From the NCBI RefSeq assembly GCF_019212185.1, contig NZ_CP078138.1, forward strand, positions 5,562,501-5,626,500: DNA of 64,000 nucleotides, written 5' to 3'. Positions 18,165-28,627 of this stretch are shown here, piece by piece. The notes beneath the pieces are model-generated. The model made no database searches. It was not told the DNA's origin and worked only from the letters and a program-made list of their open reading frames with translations. How positions within the stretch are numbered: the stretch's first letter is position 1; each line of letters opens with the position of its first letter. The DNA comes from Pseudomonas fluorescens. Lineage in GTDB: Bacteria > Pseudomonadota > Gammaproteobacteria > Pseudomonadales > Pseudomonadaceae. A program made the translations under genes and the position numbers.

Positions 18165-19601
18165 ATGCCGCACATTTTGATCGTCGAAGACGAAACCATT
18201 ATCCGCTCCGCCTTGCGCCGCCTGCTGGAACGCAACCAGTACCAGGTCAGCGAAGCCGGTTCAGTGCAGGAAGCACAAGAACGCTTCAGCATTCCAACGT
18301 TCGACCTGATTGTCAGTGACCTGCGCCTGCCCGGCGCACCGGGAACCGAACTGATCAAGCTGAGCCAGGGCACGCCGGTGCTGATCATGACCAGCTATGC
18401 CAGCCTGCGCTCGGCGGTCGACTCGATGAAAATGGGCGCGGTGGACTACATCGCCAAACCCTTTGACCACGACGAAATGCTCCAGGCCGTTGCGCGAATC
18501 CTGCGCGACCGACAAACGGCGCAAAGCGTGGCCAGCGAACGTCCCGCCGGCAAGGCGAGCAATGGCAGTGACAAACCAGGGGTCGATAACAGCAATGGCG
18601 AAATCGGCATCATCGGCTCTTGCCCGCCGATGCAGGACCTGTACGGCAAAATTCGTAAAGTCGCGCCCACCGACTCCAATGTGCTGGTGCAGGGCGAGTC
18701 CGGCACCGGTAAAGAGCTGGTAGCCCGCGCGCTGCATAATCTGTCGCGACGCGCCAAGGCGCCGATGATTTCGGTGAACTGTGCGGCGATCCCGGAAAGT
18801 CTGATCGAGTCGGAGCTGTTCGGCCACGAAAAAGGCGCATTTACCGGCGCCAGTGCTGGCCGCGCCGGACTGGTGGAAGCGGCGGATGGAGGCACGCTGT
18901 TCCTTGACGAAATTGGCGAGCTGCCACTCGAGGCCCAGGCCCGACTGCTGCGCGTACTCCAGGAAGGCGAAATCCGTCGCGTGGGTTCGGTGCAGTCGCA
19001 AAAGGTCGACGTGCGCCTGATCGCTGCGACCCACCGTGACTTGAAGAGCCTGGCAAAAATCGGCCAGTTCCGTGAAGACTTGTATTATCGCCTGCACGTG
19101 ATCGCCCTCAAGCTTCCAGCCTTGCGTGAGCGCGGCGCGGACGTCAACGAGATCGCCAACGCCTTCCTCGCTCGTCAGAGCGCACGAATCAATCGCACCG
19201 ACCTGAAGTTCGCCCCCGATGCCGAGCAGGCAATCCGTCACTACAGTTGGCCGGGTAACGTGCGCGAACTGGAAAACGCCGTCGAGCGTGCCGTAATTCT
19301 CTCCGAGAGCCCGGAAATTTCCGCCGACCTGCTGGGTATCGACATCGAACTCAGTGACCTGGAAGAAGACGAATTCATCGGCCTGGCCCCGCAACAGGGC
19401 AGCACCAGCAATGCCAGCCACGAACCGACCGAAGACCTTTCCCTGGAAGACTACTTCCAGCATTTCGTCCTCGAACATCAGGATCACATGACCGAAACCG
19501 AGCTTGCCCGCAAGCTGGGCGTCAGTCGCAAGTGCCTATGGGAACGCCGTCAGCGTCTGGGCATTCCTCGGCGAAAGACCGGGGTTACGAGCGAAAGCTG
19601 A
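18165..19601 (+). CDS. cbrB: Sigma54-dependent response regulator CbrB
   Basis: 478-aa NtrC-type activator. The receiver domain has phospho-Asp52 (VSDLRLP) and Lys98. The AAA+ domain has Walker A GESGTGKE (177-184) and sigma54-contact loop GAFTGA (224-229), with Walker [13 protein letters not shown]. The C-terminal Fis-type HTH is [20 protein letters not shown]. CbrB phosphorylated by CbrA activates crcZ, just downstream, relieving Crc/Hfq catabolite repression. The array of GTTAC/GTAAC sites starts right at its stop codon. Confidence 0.97.
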   Translation: MPHILIVEDETIIRSALRRLLERNQYQVSEAGSVQEAQERFSIPTFDLIVSDLRLPGAPGTELIKLSQGTPVLIMTSYASLRSAVDSMKMGAVDYIAKPFDHDEMLQAVARILRDRQTAQSVASERPAGKASNGSDKPGVDNSNGEIGIIGSCPPMQDLYGKIRKVAPTDSNVLVQGESGTGKELVARALHNLSRRAKAPMISVNCAAIPESLIESELFGHEKGAFTGASAGRAGLVEAADGGTLFLDEIGELPLEAQARLLRVLQEGEIRRVGSVQSQKVDVRLIAATHRDLKSLAKIGQFREDLYYRLHVIALKLPALRERGADVNEIANAFLARQSARINRTDLKFAPDAEQAIRHYSWPGNVRELENAVERAVILSESPEISADLLGIDIELSDLEEDEFIGLAPQQGSTSNASHEPTEDLSLEDYFQHFVLEHQDHMTETELARKLGVSRKCLWERRQRLGIPRRKTGVTSES

Positions 19602-19603
19602 AC

Positions 19604-19695
19604 GTTACCTGCCAAATGTGTGGGTAACAGCTGAAATGGTGAAAAAACTGTTACCGCAGTTTTTTTCCGTAACAAAAGCCGGGGTTTACGGTAAC
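19604..19695 (+). promoter_or_regulatory. Array of CbrB-type operator half-sites upstream of crcZ
   Basis: Five GTTAC or GTAAC half-sites at 19604, 19624, 19650, 19669 and 19691. The first four form two inverted pairs with centres about 20 bases apart: GTTAC...GTAAC (14-15 base spacers, about 1.5-2 turns). CbrB is known to bind GTTAC-type inverted repeats upstream of crcZ. The sites lie about 105-195 bases before the crcZ start, a normal enhancer distance. The hairpins of the cbrB terminator use some of the same bases. Confidence 0.7.
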
Positions 19696-19714
19696 GAAAC
19701 CCCGGCTTTTTTTT
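19676..19714 (+). terminator. cbrB terminator
   Basis: 12-bp stem AAGCCGGGGTTT/AAACCCCGGCTT followed by eight Ts. A weaker hairpin, AAAAAACTG/CAGTTTTTT, lies just upstream at 19642-19664. Together they insulate crcZ from cbrB readthrough. Confidence 0.88.
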
Positions 19715-19772
19715 GCCCTAAAAAAGCCGCCCACCCCGCCTAACCCCCTGTTTTACTGGGGATCGAAAAAGT

Positions 19773-19788
19773 TGGCACGGCTTCTGCT
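19773..19788 (+). promoter_or_regulatory. Sigma54 promoter of crcZ
   Basis: TTGGCACGGCTTCTGCT: GG at 19774-19775 and GC at 19786-19787 with ten bases between, close to the TGGCACG-N4-TTGCW consensus. Predicted transcription start near 19800. With CbrB sites upstream, this is the expected CbrAB-RpoN control of crcZ. Confidence 0.92.
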
Positions 19789-19799
19789 ATGTGTTTGGT

Positions 19800-20170
19800 A
19801 CAAGAACAATAACAAGCAACGTACAAGACAATAAAAATAAGACGAATCGACTCACGCACAATAAAAACAAGACGGCGAGAGGCGCAGCTAACTGATTCTT
19901 TTGGAGAAGCGTTGTATTTGGGGCTTGCCCCGCGACCAGGCCGAGAACAACAAAAACTGCCCTAAGGCAGCGCCTGAACTGGTTGGATCGAGAGATCATT
20001 GCAACACAGCGATCAAAGCAATCCGTTTGCTCTTGGCTCCCGATTGGGAGGGTCATGAAGGGAAAACCTCGTGACATGGGCGTTACACAAAAACAAGAAG
20101 CCCGAAACCATAATAAAAATAGAGCACGCAACTACTTCTGGGGGAGCTTCGGCTCCCCTTGTAGTTTCTG
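19800..20170 (+). ncRNA. crcZ: Small RNA CrcZ, Crc/Hfq decoy
   Basis: About 370 nt, in the conserved position between cbrB and pcnB. It carries six A-rich Hfq/Crc-binding motifs (AAnAAnAA type), at 19805-19815, 19827-19843, 19857-19873, 19945-19956, 20085-20100 and 20105-20122. The second and third are near-identical (GACAATAAAAATAAGAC, CACAATAAAAACAAGAC) and 30 bases apart. It ends with GGGGAGC-TTCG-GCTCCCC, extended by AACTAC/GTAGTT (20130-20166). CrcZ titrates Hfq/Crc from target mRNAs when preferred carbon is absent. Exact ends are estimated. Confidence 0.92.
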
Positions 20171-20329
20171 CGGTTTACCTACAATTCCGGTCTCCCCCCT
20201 CCGCTCAAAGCTCGAAACCTGGCGCTTGCAGCTTGCTCCTACACCATCCCTCGACTAAATGCTAGAATCCCCGCCCATCATGCGGTCATTCTTCGTTTTG
20301 GCCGAACATTCCTTCAAACAGTGCATCCC

Positions 20330-21733
20330 ATGCTGAAGAAGCTGTTCCAGTCATTCCGTTCTCCCGCGCGTCGTACGCAACACATTCGCAGCACGCCTGA
20401 AGTGCTCAACAGCGGCCAACATTCGCTGCAGCGGGCCCAGTTCAGCCGTTATGCGGTCAACATCGTCGAACGCCTGCAGAACGCCGGTTACCAGGCCTAC
20501 CTGGTCGGCGGATGCGTGCGCGACATGTTGCTCAACATCACGCCCAAGGATTTCGACGTAGCCACCAGCGCCACGCCGGAACAGGTTCGCGCCGAGTTTC
20601 GCAATGCGCGAATCATTGGCCGACGCTTTAAATTGGTCCACATCCATTTTGGTCGCGAAATCATCGAAGTCGCGACCTTCCGTGCCAATCACCCGCAAAA
20701 CGACGAAGAGGAAGACAGCAACCAGTCCTCGCGTAACGAAAGCGGGCGTATTCTGCGCGACAACGTCTACGGCACCCTGGAAGAGGACGCGCAACGCCGC
20801 GACTTCACCATTAATGCGTTGTATTACGATCCGGTCAGCGAACGCATTCTCGATTACGCCAATGGCGTGCACGACATCCGCAATCACCTGATCCGCCTGA
20901 TTGGCGATCCGACCCAGCGTTACCAGGAAGACCCGGTGCGGATGCTGCGTGCCGTGCGTTTCGCTGCCAAGCTGAACTTCGGCATCGAAAAGCACACCGC
21001 CGCGCCGATCCGCGACCTGGCGCCCATGTTGCGGGAAATTCCTGCCGCTCGTCTGTTCGAAGAAGTGTTGAAGCTGTTCCTTTCCGGGCATGCCGCCGAC
21101 ACTTTCGAAATGCTGGTCGACTTGCAACTGTTCGATCCGCTGTTCCCGGCCAGCGCCGAAGCACTGGAACACAACCCGACCTACACCCACACCCTGATCA
21201 GCGAAGCACTGATCAACACCGACCTGCGGATCAAGCAGAACAAGCCGGTGACCCCGGCGTTCCTGTTCGCCGCCCTGCTGTGGCCGGCGCTGCCAGCCCG
21301 GGTTTTGCGTTTGCAGGATCGTGGCATGCCACCGATCCCAGCCATGCAGGAAGCCGCTCACGAGTTGATCGCCGAACAGTGCCAACGAATCGCCATTCCC
21401 AAGCGCTTCACCATGCCGATCCGCGAGATCTGGGACATGCAGGAGCGCCTGCCGCGCCGCAGCGGCAAACGCGCCGACCTGTTGCTGGACAACCCGCGCT
21501 TCCGTGCCGGCTACGACTTCCTGCTGCTGCGTGAAAGCGCTGGCGAACAGACTGATGGCCTGGGCGAGTGGTGGACCGACTATCAGGACGCCAACGACAG
21601 CGAACGCCGCGACATGATTCGCGACCTCAGCGGCAAGGAAGACGGTGCTGGCGGCGGGCCACGCAAACGTCGTCGTACCAGTGGCGCCAAACGTAAACGT
21701 GCCGCCGGGGCACCGAGCGCGTCGGGCGAATAA
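20330..21733 (+). CDS. pcnB: Poly(A) polymerase I
   Basis: 467-aa nucleotidyltransferase that adds 3' poly(A) tails and promotes RNA decay. Head-domain motif LVGGCVRDMLLNITPKDFDVATSATPEQV contains the catalytic acidic pair (DFD). RRDFTINALYYD and RYQEDPVRMLRAVRFAAKLNF follow, diagnostic of the PcnB/CCA-adding family. The C-terminus is Arg/Lys-rich (PRKRRRTSGAKRKRAAG), as in PcnB but not in CCA enzymes. An upstream in-frame GTG at 20321 is possible; the ATG is preferred. folK follows four bases after the stop. Confidence 0.94.
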   Translation: MLKKLFQSFRSPARRTQHIRSTPEVLNSGQHSLQRAQFSRYAVNIVERLQNAGYQAYLVGGCVRDMLLNITPKDFDVATSATPEQVRAEFRNARIIGRRFKLVHIHFGREIIEVATFRANHPQNDEEEDSNQSSRNESGRILRDNVYGTLEEDAQRRDFTINALYYDPVSERILDYANGVHDIRNHLIRLIGDPTQRYQEDPVRMLRAVRFAAKLNFGIEKHTAAPIRDLAPMLREIPAARLFEEVLKLFLSGHAADTFEMLVDLQLFDPLFPASAEALEHNPTYTHTLISEALINTDLRIKQNKPVTPAFLFAALLWPALPARVLRLQDRGMPPIPAMQEAAHELIAEQCQRIAIPKRFTMPIREIWDMQERLPRRSGKRADLLLDNPRFRAGYDFLLLRESAGEQTDGLGEWWTDYQDANDSERRDMIRDLSGKEDGAGGGPRKRRRTSGAKRKRAAGAPSASGE

Positions 21734-21737
21734 GTTC

Positions 21738-22223
21738 ATGGAACGTATCTACATCGGCATGGGCAGCAACCTGGCAGCCCCCGCTGAGCAACTGCGCAAC
21801 GCCGTCGGCGCGTTGGCGCAGTTGCCTCGCACCACCCTGATCGGCGTCTCGGCGTTCTACCAGAGCGACTCCCTGCTGCCGGGCCAGCCCCGCTACACCA
21901 ACGCCGTTGCAGCCCTGGACAGCGCTCTGGCGCCGCTGGAGTTGCTCGACGCGCTGCAGGCCATTGAAAACGACCAGGGCCGCGAACGCCTTGAGCGCTG
22001 GGGTCCACGCACGCTGGACCTGGATATCCTGCTGTTCGGCGACCAACTCATCGATGAACCTCGCCTCAAGGTCCCGCATTACCACATGCAGGAACGCGCG
22101 TTCGTGCTCTACCCCCTGGCCGAACTGGCCCCTGCGGAACTGCAACTGGCTGACGGGCGACTGTTACGCGACCTGCTGAACGCATGCCCGTTCGTCGGGT
22201 TGGAACGCTTGCCAGCGGTTTAA
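21738..22223 (+). CDS. folK: 2-amino-4-hydroxy-6-hydroxymethyldihydropteridine pyrophosphokinase
   Basis: 161-aa HPPK of folate synthesis, transferring pyrophosphate from ATP to hydroxymethyl-dihydropterin. Conserved IYIGMGSNLAAP at the start, VSAFYQSD, and the metal/ATP motif RWGPRTLDLDILLFGD with PHYHMQERAFVLYPLAE. Tightly linked to pcnB (four-base gap), an order found throughout Gammaproteobacteria. Confidence 0.95.
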   Translation: MERIYIGMGSNLAAPAEQLRNAVGALAQLPRTTLIGVSAFYQSDSLLPGQPRYTNAVAALDSALAPLELLDALQAIENDQGRERLERWGPRTLDLDILLFGDQLIDEPRLKVPHYHMQERAFVLYPLAELAPAELQLADGRLLRDLLNACPFVGLERLPAV

Positions 22224-22495
22224 AAGGGCCCGGCCACCGAGGCCGTGGTCCCCTTCGCCCTGCTGAATCGCATCAGTAACGCCGGTAACACCTTCGCTGT
22301 CACCTGGCGGTAACACATCCAATTGACTTCCCGAGTTCTCCTCACGACTATAGGCGTCCCGCTGCCGCCAACACGGCACCAAAGGGCGCAATCCAGGCTT
22401 TTCAAGCACGACAAAAGAACGTGCGCCTGAGTAAATGAAGAATCACGCGCGTTACTCGCAGTAGTTTTCCAAGCGCCTGAACGAGGAACCATTTC

Positions 22496-23296
22496 ATGCC
22501 AGCTATTACTCTCACCACCCTGCAGACCCTCAAGCAGAAAGGTGAAAAAATCACCATGCTGACCTGCTACGACGCCACTTTTGCCCACGCCTGCAATGAG
22601 GCCGGTGTTGAAGTGTTACTGGTGGGCGATTCCCTGGGCATGGTGCTGCAAGGTCATGACAGTACCCTGCCGGTCACCACCGCCGAGATGGCGTATCACG
22701 TCGCCTGCGTCAAACGCGGTAACAGCGACGCCCTGATCCTCGCCGACCTGCCATTCATGGCCAATGCCACCGTCGAACAAACCCTGATCAACAGCGCGAC
22801 CCTGATGCAGGCAGGCGCACACATGGTCAAGGTTGAAGGCGCACTGTGGCTGGCCGAGTCGATTCGCCTGCTGGCCGAACGCGGCGTGCCGGTCTGCGCC
22901 CACATGGGCCTGACGCCTCAGGCGGTGAATATTCTGGGCGGCTACAAAGTTCAGGGCCGCAATGAAAACCAGGCACGCCAGATGCGCGCCGATGCTATCG
23001 CCCTGGAGCAGGCCGGCGCCGCAATGTTGCTGCTCGAGTGCGTTCCGAGCGAACTGGCCCATGAAATCACCCAGGCAGTAAAGATCCCGGTGATTGGTAT
23101 CGGTGCCGGTAATGCCACCGACGGCCAGGTGCTGGTCCTGCACGATATGCTCGGTCTGTCCCTGACCGGTCGCGCCCCCAAGTTCGTGAAGAACTTCATG
23201 GCTGGCCAGGAAAGCGTGCAAGCGGCTTTGAGCGCTTATGTCAGCGAAGTCAAAGCGGTGACCTTCCCGGGTGCTGAACACGGATTTTCCGCATGA
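22496..23296 (+). CDS. panB: 3-methyl-2-oxobutanoate hydroxymethyltransferase
   Basis: 266-aa first enzyme of pantothenate synthesis; it adds a hydroxymethyl group from 5,10-methylene-THF to 2-oxoisovalerate, forming ketopantoate. (beta/alpha)8 barrel with [11 protein letters not shown], metal-site [21 protein letters not shown] and [19 protein letters not shown]. Preceded by a 272-bp gap after folK, so it probably has its own promoter. Overlaps panC by four bases (ATGA). Confidence 0.96.
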   Translation: MPAITLTTLQTLKQKGEKITMLTCYDATFAHACNEAGVEVLLVGDSLGMVLQGHDSTLPVTTAEMAYHVACVKRGNSDALILADLPFMANATVEQTLINSATLMQAGAHMVKVEGALWLAESIRLLAERGVPVCAHMGLTPQAVNILGGYKVQGRNENQARQMRADAIALEQAGAAMLLLECVPSELAHEITQAVKIPVIGIGAGNATDGQVLVLHDMLGLSLTGRAPKFVKNFMAGQESVQAALSAYVSEVKAVTFPGAEHGFSA

Positions 23297-24153
23297 ACAC
23301 CGTAAAGACCGTACGCGAACTGCGCGCAGCGGTAGCCCGCGCCCGCAGCGAAGGCAAGCGCATCGGCTTCGTGCCGACCATGGGCAACCTGCACAGCGGC
23401 CATATGGCCCTGGTGACCAAGGCCGCCCAACGGGTGGACTTCGTGGTCGCGAGTATTTTCGTCAATCCGCTGCAGTTTGGCGCCGGCGAAGACCTGGACA
23501 AGTACCCTCGGACCCTGGCGGCGGATCAGGAAAAACTCCTGCAAGCCGGTTGCCACTTGCTGTTCGCACCGAGTGCCGAGGAGATGTATCCCGATGGCAT
23601 GGCCGGCCAGACCCGCGTCAGCGTTCCGCACTTGTCCGAAGGCCTGTGCGGCGCCAGTCGCCCTGGGCACTTCGAAGGCGTGGCGACCGTGGTCAGCAAG
23701 CTGTTCAATATGGTTCAGCCTGATCTGGCCGTGTTCGGCCAGAAAGACTTCCAGCAATTGGCCGTCATCCGCGCCCTGGTGCATGACCTGAACATGCCGA
23801 TCCAGATCATCGGTGAACCGACTGTGCGCGCCGCCGATGGCCTCGCCTTGTCGTCACGCAATGGCTTCCTCGATGAAGAACAACGGGCGGTTGCGCCAGT
23901 GGTGTATCGCACCCTGAGCAACATTGCCGAGTCCATCCGCCAGGGATCACGCGACTTCCCTTCGCTGATCAACGAGCAGTTGCAACTTCTGGAAGGCGCG
24001 GGCCTGCGCCCTGACTATCTGGAAGTGCGCCACGCACGGACCCTGCGCCCGGCAACCGCGCAGGATCGTGATCTGGTGATTCTGGTGGCCGCGTTCCTCG
24101 GTACTACGCGGTTGATCGACAACCTGCACCTGAATCTCGACACCTCGGCCTGA
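23293..24153 (+). CDS. panC: Pantothenate synthetase
   Basis: 286-aa ligase joining pantoate and beta-alanine with ATP through a pantoyl-adenylate. N-terminal [16 protein letters not shown] carries the HxGH nucleotide motif; [16 protein letters not shown] and [10 protein letters not shown] (KMSKS-like loop) follow. Full length and translationally coupled to panB. The product pairs with PanD, encoded 138 bases downstream. Confidence 0.96.
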   Translation: MNTVKTVRELRAAVARARSEGKRIGFVPTMGNLHSGHMALVTKAAQRVDFVVASIFVNPLQFGAGEDLDKYPRTLAADQEKLLQAGCHLLFAPSAEEMYPDGMAGQTRVSVPHLSEGLCGASRPGHFEGVATVVSKLFNMVQPDLAVFGQKDFQQLAVIRALVHDLNMPIQIIGEPTVRAADGLALSSRNGFLDEEQRAVAPVVYRTLSNIAESIRQGSRDFPSLINEQLQLLEGAGLRPDYLEVRHARTLRPATAQDRDLVILVAAFLGTTRLIDNLHLNLDTSA

Positions 24154-24169
24154 TCAGCTCCGGCTCCAT

Positions 24170-24188
24170 GGGGGAGCCTCGCTCCCCC
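24170..24188 (+). terminator. Hairpin between panC and panD
   Basis: GGGGGAGC-CTC-GCTCCCCC, a perfect 8-bp stem 16 bases after the panC stop, followed by TTGAAGTTT. Partial terminator or processing structure. Confidence 0.55.
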
Positions 24189-24291
24189 TTGAAGTTTGCC
24201 GCCCTCAATCGATCGCACCTGCGCCATATTGCCGCCTCCCTGACCTTCGGGCACACTGCCCGCCGCTCGATTTCGACCAGGGAAAACACTC

Positions 24292-24672
24292 ATGCACGCC
24301 ATCATGCTCAAAGCCAAGCTGCACCGCGCCGAAGTCACTCACGCCGTGCTCGACTATGAAGGCTCCTGCGCCATCGACGGCGAATGGCTGGACTTGTCCG
24401 GGATCCGTGAATACGAACAGATCCAGATTTATAACGTCGACAACGGCGAGCGCTTCACCACCTATGCCATTCGTGGCGAAGAAGGCTCGCGCATGATCTC
24501 GGTCAACGGAGCCGCCGCCCACAAGGCCAAGGTTGGTGACCGCGTGATCATTTGTGCCTACGCGCACTACAGCGAAGCCGAGTTGCTCAACTTCAAACCC
24601 CGCATGCTGTACATGGCACCGGGTAACGAGCTGAGCCATACCAGCAACGCCATTCCGGTGCAGGTCGCCTGA
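24292..24672 (+). CDS. panD: Aspartate 1-decarboxylase proenzyme
   Basis: 126-aa pyruvoyl enzyme producing beta-alanine for pantothenate. The self-cleavage site YEGSCAID is present: cleavage between Gly24 and Ser25 creates the pyruvoyl group. [14 protein letters not shown] and the catalytic Tyr region are intact. Completes the panB-panC-panD set. AGGGAA precedes the ATG. Confidence 0.96.
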   Translation: MHAIMLKAKLHRAEVTHAVLDYEGSCAIDGEWLDLSGIREYEQIQIYNVDNGERFTTYAIRGEEGSRMISVNGAAAHKAKVGDRVIICAYAHYSEAELLNFKPRMLYMAPGNELSHTSNAIPVQVA

Positions 24673-24890
24673 TCCCACCCTGACTCTTCCGTTCGTCGGG
24701 CTATTTCTAACTTCAACGTTAAAAAAGAGCCGGAAACGGGTCAGACAAAGTCAAGACAGATCATTGCGCGGGGTTTACTGTATTCGCCCTGCGCAATGAA
24801 AGTGTGTCGGCGCAGCAGACCGGAATGCCCACCATGGCGCTCCGGGATTTTTGTGTTCAAAAGGCCGTTCAAGTAAGGAAACCCGCAGCG

Positions 24891-26555
24891 ATGGCGTACT
24901 ACCGCACCCCTCAAGACGTTACCGCTCTGCCAGCCTGGCAGGCGCTGAATGATCACCGCCAAGCCATGCAGGATTTCAGCATGCGCGAAGCGTTCAATGC
25001 CGACCCGCAGCGTTTCAACCAATTCACCCTAAGCAGCTGTGGTCTGTTCCTGGACTATTCGAAAAACCTGATCAGCGCTGAAACTCGCAACCTGCTGGTG
25101 GGCCTGGCGAATGAAGTCGGGCTGAAGGATGCAATCAAGGCGCTGTTCAGCGGCGAAATCGTCAACGCCTCCGAAGGCCGCCCGGCCCTGCATACCGCCC
25201 TGCGCCGCCCGGTGGGCGACAAGCTGCAGGTTAATGGCGTCAACGTGATGCCGGACGTGCACAAAGTGTTGAACCAGATCACTGACCTGGTCGGCCGCAT
25301 CCATGACGGCCTGTGGCGTGGCTACACCGAAAAACCTATTACCGATGTGGTGAACATCGGCATCGGCGGTTCGTTCCTCGGCCCTGAACTGGTTTCCGAA
25401 GCGCTGCTGTCCTACGCCCAGAAGGGCGTGCGCTGCCATTACCTGGCGAACATCGATGGCAGTGAGTTCCACGAGCTGACCATGAAACTGCGCGCCGAGA
25501 CCACACTGTTCATCGTCTCGTCGAAATCCTTCAACACCCTGGAAACCCTGAAGAATGCCCAGGCCGCTCGCGCCTGGTACCTGGCCCAGGGTGGCTCGGA
25601 AGCGGAGCTGTATCGCCACTTCATTGCGGTGTCGAGCAACAATGCCGCGGCAGTTGCCTTCGGTATCCGCGAAGAGAACATTTTCCCGATGTGGGACTGG
25701 GTCGGCGGCCGCTACTCACTGTGGTCAGCCATCGGCCTGCCAATTGCCCTGGCCATCGGCATGTCCAACTTCAAGGAACTGCTGTCGGGTGCCTACACCA
25801 TGGACCAGCACTTCCAGAGCGCCCCTTTCGAGCAGAACATGCCGGTGCTGCTGGCCCTTCTCGGCGTGTGGTACGGCAACTTCTGGGGCGCGCAAAGTCA
25901 CGCGATCCTGCCGTACGACCATTACCTGCGTAACATCACCAAGCACTTGCAACAACTGGACATGGAATCCAACGGCAAGAGCGTGCGCCAGGACGGTACC
26001 CCAGTGTCCACCGACACCGGTCCGGTGATCTGGGGTGGCGTGGGTTGCAACGGCCAGCATGCGTATCACCAACTGCTGCACCAGGGCACCCAACTGATCC
26101 CGGCCGATTTTATCGTGCCGATCGTCAGCTTCAATCCGGTTTCCGACCACCACCAGTGGCTGTACGCCAACTGCCTGTCACAAAGCCAGGCGCTGATGCT
26201 GGGCAAAACCCTCAGCGAAGCAGAGACCGAACTGCGCGACAAGGGCATGTCGGAAGAGCAGGTGCAGAAGCTGGCGGCGCACAAAGTGATTCCGGGCAAC
26301 CGTCCGAGCAACACCCTGGTCGTCGAACGCATCAGCCCGCGTCGCCTCGGCGCACTGGTTGCGCTGTACGAACACAAAGTCTTCGTGCAGAGCGTGGTCT
26401 GGGGCATCAACGCCTTCGACCAGTGGGGCGTGGAGTTGGGCAAGGAACTGGGCAAAGGCGTCTACAATCGCCTTGTCGGCAGCGAAGAAGCACCGGCCGA
26501 CGACGCATCCACCCAGGGCCTGATCAACTACTTCCGCGGGCGTCACCGCGGTTGA
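24891..26555 (+). CDS. pgi: Glucose-6-phosphate isomerase
   Basis: 554-aa cytosolic enzyme interconverting glucose-6-P and fructose-6-P. In fluorescent pseudomonads, which lack phosphofructokinase, it mainly serves gluconeogenesis and recycling into the Entner-Doudoroff route. Conserved [36 protein letters not shown] and [16 protein letters not shown]. The catalytic Glu and His are in [11 protein letters not shown] and [16 protein letters not shown]. The upstream in-frame extension lacks homology. Confidence 0.96.
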   Translation: MAYYRTPQDVTALPAWQALNDHRQAMQDFSMREAFNADPQRFNQFTLSSCGLFLDYSKNLISAETRNLLVGLANEVGLKDAIKALFSGEIVNASEGRPALHTALRRPVGDKLQVNGVNVMPDVHKVLNQITDLVGRIHDGLWRGYTEKPITDVVNIGIGGSFLGPELVSEALLSYAQKGVRCHYLANIDGSEFHELTMKLRAETTLFIVSSKSFNTLETLKNAQAARAWYLAQGGSEAELYRHFIAVSSNNAAAVAFGIREENIFPMWDWVGGRYSLWSAIGLPIALAIGMSNFKELLSGAYTMDQHFQSAPFEQNMPVLLALLGVWYGNFWGAQSHAILPYDHYLRNITKHLQQLDMESNGKSVRQDGTPVSTDTGPVIWGGVGCNGQHAYHQLLHQGTQLIPADFIVPIVSFNPVSDHHQWLYANCLSQSQALMLGKTLSEAETELRDKGMSEEQVQKLAAHKVIPGNRPSNTLVVERISPRRLGALVALYEHKVFVQSVVWGINAFDQWGVELGKELGKGVYNRLVGSEEAPADDASTQGLINYFRGRHRG

Positions 26556-26581
26556 TTTGACGGTAGTCCTGTAGCGAGTTT

Positions 26582-26609
26582 CAGGAGCTGGCGATGGCGC
26601 CAGCTCCTG
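26582..26609 (+). terminator. Hairpin between pgi and acs
   Basis: Perfect 12-bp stem CAGGAGCTGGCG/CGCCAGCTCCTG with an ATGG loop, no U-tract. Probable 3' end of the pgi transcript. Confidence 0.5.
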
Positions 26610-26636
26610 CAACCACCCTGCTAACCAGGAGCCGTC

Positions 26637-28574
26637 ATGTTCGATATCAGCACATTCCCCAAAGCCGACGCCGTACGCCGGGCCGCACAACTGAGCCAGG
26701 ACGACTATCGGCGTCTGTACCGCGAATCCATCGAACACCCCAGTCAGTTCTGGGCCGAACAGGCCAATCGTTTCATAGACTTCAGTACCCCCTGGCAAAC
26801 CGTCCAGCGCTACAACCTGAAGACCGGCGAAGCCAGTTGGTTCTCCGGCGCAAAGCTCAACGTCAGCTACAACTGCATCGACCGCCACCTCCCGCAACGC
26901 GCAACCCAGACCGCAATCATCTGGGAAGGCGACGATCCCGCCGACTCACTGCCTATCACTTATCAACAGTTGCATGATCACGTCTGCCGCCTGGCCAACG
27001 TGCTGAAAAGCCGTGGGGTGAAAAAAGGCGACCGGGTCTGCATCTACATGCCGATGATTGCCGAAGCCGCCTACGCCATGCTGGCCTGCTCGCGCATTGG
27101 CGCCGTGCATTCGGTGGTGTTTGGCGGGTTTTCCCCGGATTCCCTGCGCGACCGCATCCTCGATGCCGATTGCCGCACCGTGATCACCGCCGATGAAGGG
27201 GTACGCGGCGGCAAAAAAATCCCGCTCAAGCATAACGTCGACCAGGCACTGCTCAGTTGCCCTGCGGTCAGCACCGTTCTGGTCGTCCAGCGCACCCAGG
27301 CCGAGATCAACCGGGTCGAGGGCCGCGACCTCTGTTATCACCAGGCCACTGCGGCAGCCAGTGCCCAGTGTCCGCCAGAGCCGATGGACGCCGAAGACCC
27401 GCTGTTTATCCTCTACACCTCCGGCAGCACCGGCAAACCCAAGGGCGTGTTGCACACCACTGCGGGCTACTTGCTGCAGGCGGCGATGACGTTCAAGTAC
27501 GTGCTCGACTACCGTGACGGTGAAGTGTTCTGGTGCACCGCCGACGTCGGCTGGGTCACCGGTCACAGCTATATCGTCTACGGTCCCCTGGCCAACGGCG
27601 CCACCACGCTGATCTTCGAAGGCGTGCCTAACTACCCCAGCAGTTCACGCTTCTGGCAAGTAATCGACAAGCATCAGGTCAACATCTTCTACACCGCCCC
27701 GACTGCATTACGCGCATTGATGCGTGAAGGCGCCGCGCCCTTGCAGAACAGTTCACGCAGCAGCCTGCGGCTATTGGGCAGTGTCGGCGAGCCGATCAAT
27801 CCGGAAGCCTGGGAGTGGTATTTCAATGTGGTGGGCGAGCAGCGCTGCCCCATCGTCGATACCTGGTGGCAAACCGAAACCGGCGGCATCATGATCAGCC
27901 CGTTGGTCAGCGCGCAACGGATCAAGCCCGGCTGCGCGACCCGGCCCATGTTCGGCGTGCAACCGGTGCTGCTCGATGAACAAGGCAAGGAAATCAGCGG
28001 ACCGGGCAGCGGCGTACTGGCGATCAAAGCCAGTTGGCCGGCGCAGATCCGCACGGTCTACGGTGATCCGCAACGGATGGTCGACACCTACTTCAAACTC
28101 TACCCTGGGTATTATTTCACCGGAGACGGTGCACGCCGCGACGAGGATGGTGATTACTGGATAACCGGGCGCATCGACGACGTGATGAATGTTTCCGGGC
28201 ACCGCATCGGAACTGCCGAGGTCGAAAGCGCACTGGTGCTGCATGACAGCATCGCCGAGGCCGCCGTGGTCGGTTACCCCCACGACGTCAAGGGCCAGGG
28301 TATCTATGCCTTCGTCACCCCCATGAATGGCGTCGAGCCCGATGAGCCCCTGAAGCAACAATTGCTGGCACTGGTCAGTAAGGAAATCGGCAGCTTCGCC
28401 AAGCCGGATTTAATCCAGTGGACGCCAGCCTTGCCGAAAACCCGCTCAGGCAAGATCATGCGACGCATTCTGCGCAAGATTGCCTGTAATGAGCTGGACA
28501 GCCTCGGCGATACCTCGACCCTGGCTGATCCCAGCGTGGTCGAGGATCTGATCGACAAGCGCCTGAACCTGTAA
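26637..28574 (+). CDS. acsA: Acetyl-CoA synthetase
   Basis: 645-aa AMP-forming ligase converting acetate, ATP and CoA to acetyl-CoA. P-loop [20 protein letters not shown], the acetate-pocket region [30 protein letters not shown] and the hinge [20 protein letters not shown]. The acetylation-controlled lysine is Lys606 in [13 protein letters not shown]. In P. aeruginosa the pgi neighbour is called acsB (a second Acs), so the symbol is by function rather than locus. Monocistronic as far as seen. Confidence 0.93.
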   Translation: MFDISTFPKADAVRRAAQLSQDDYRRLYRESIEHPSQFWAEQANRFIDFSTPWQTVQRYNLKTGEASWFSGAKLNVSYNCIDRHLPQRATQTAIIWEGDDPADSLPITYQQLHDHVCRLANVLKSRGVKKGDRVCIYMPMIAEAAYAMLACSRIGAVHSVVFGGFSPDSLRDRILDADCRTVITADEGVRGGKKIPLKHNVDQALLSCPAVSTVLVVQRTQAEINRVEGRDLCYHQATAAASAQCPPEPMDAEDPLFILYTSGSTGKPKGVLHTTAGYLLQAAMTFKYVLDYRDGEVFWCTADVGWVTGHSYIVYGPLANGATTLIFEGVPNYPSSSRFWQVIDKHQVNIFYTAPTALRALMREGAAPLQNSSRSSLRLLGSVGEPINPEAWEWYFNVVGEQRCPIVDTWWQTETGGIMISPLVSAQRIKPGCATRPMFGVQPVLLDEQGKEISGPGSGVLAIKASWPAQIRTVYGDPQRMVDTYFKLYPGYYFTGDGARRDEDGDYWITGRIDDVMNVSGHRIGTAEVESALVLHDSIAEAAVVGYPHDVKGQGIYAFVTPMNGVEPDEPLKQQLLALVSKEIGSFAKPDLIQWTPALPKTRSGKIMRRILRKIACNELDSLGDTSTLADPSVVEDLIDKRLNL

Positions 28575-28627
28575 ACCGGCGCGGCCAGACACCGCGCCAT
28601 GACGCCTGTTGTCGCTATCGAGTTGTC

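Noticed and set aside
18261..19487. 408-codon open frame antisense to cbrB
   Set aside because: Shadow of cbrB; no start signal and no family resemblance.
20351..21739. 462-codon open frame antisense to pcnB
   Set aside because: Mirror of the pcnB coding frame with no motif; pcnB motifs are complete.
22276..22314. Three GTAAC pentamers between folK and panB, possibly CbrB sites
   Set aside because: All in the same orientation, irregularly spaced, and no sigma54 promoter was found downstream; probably chance.
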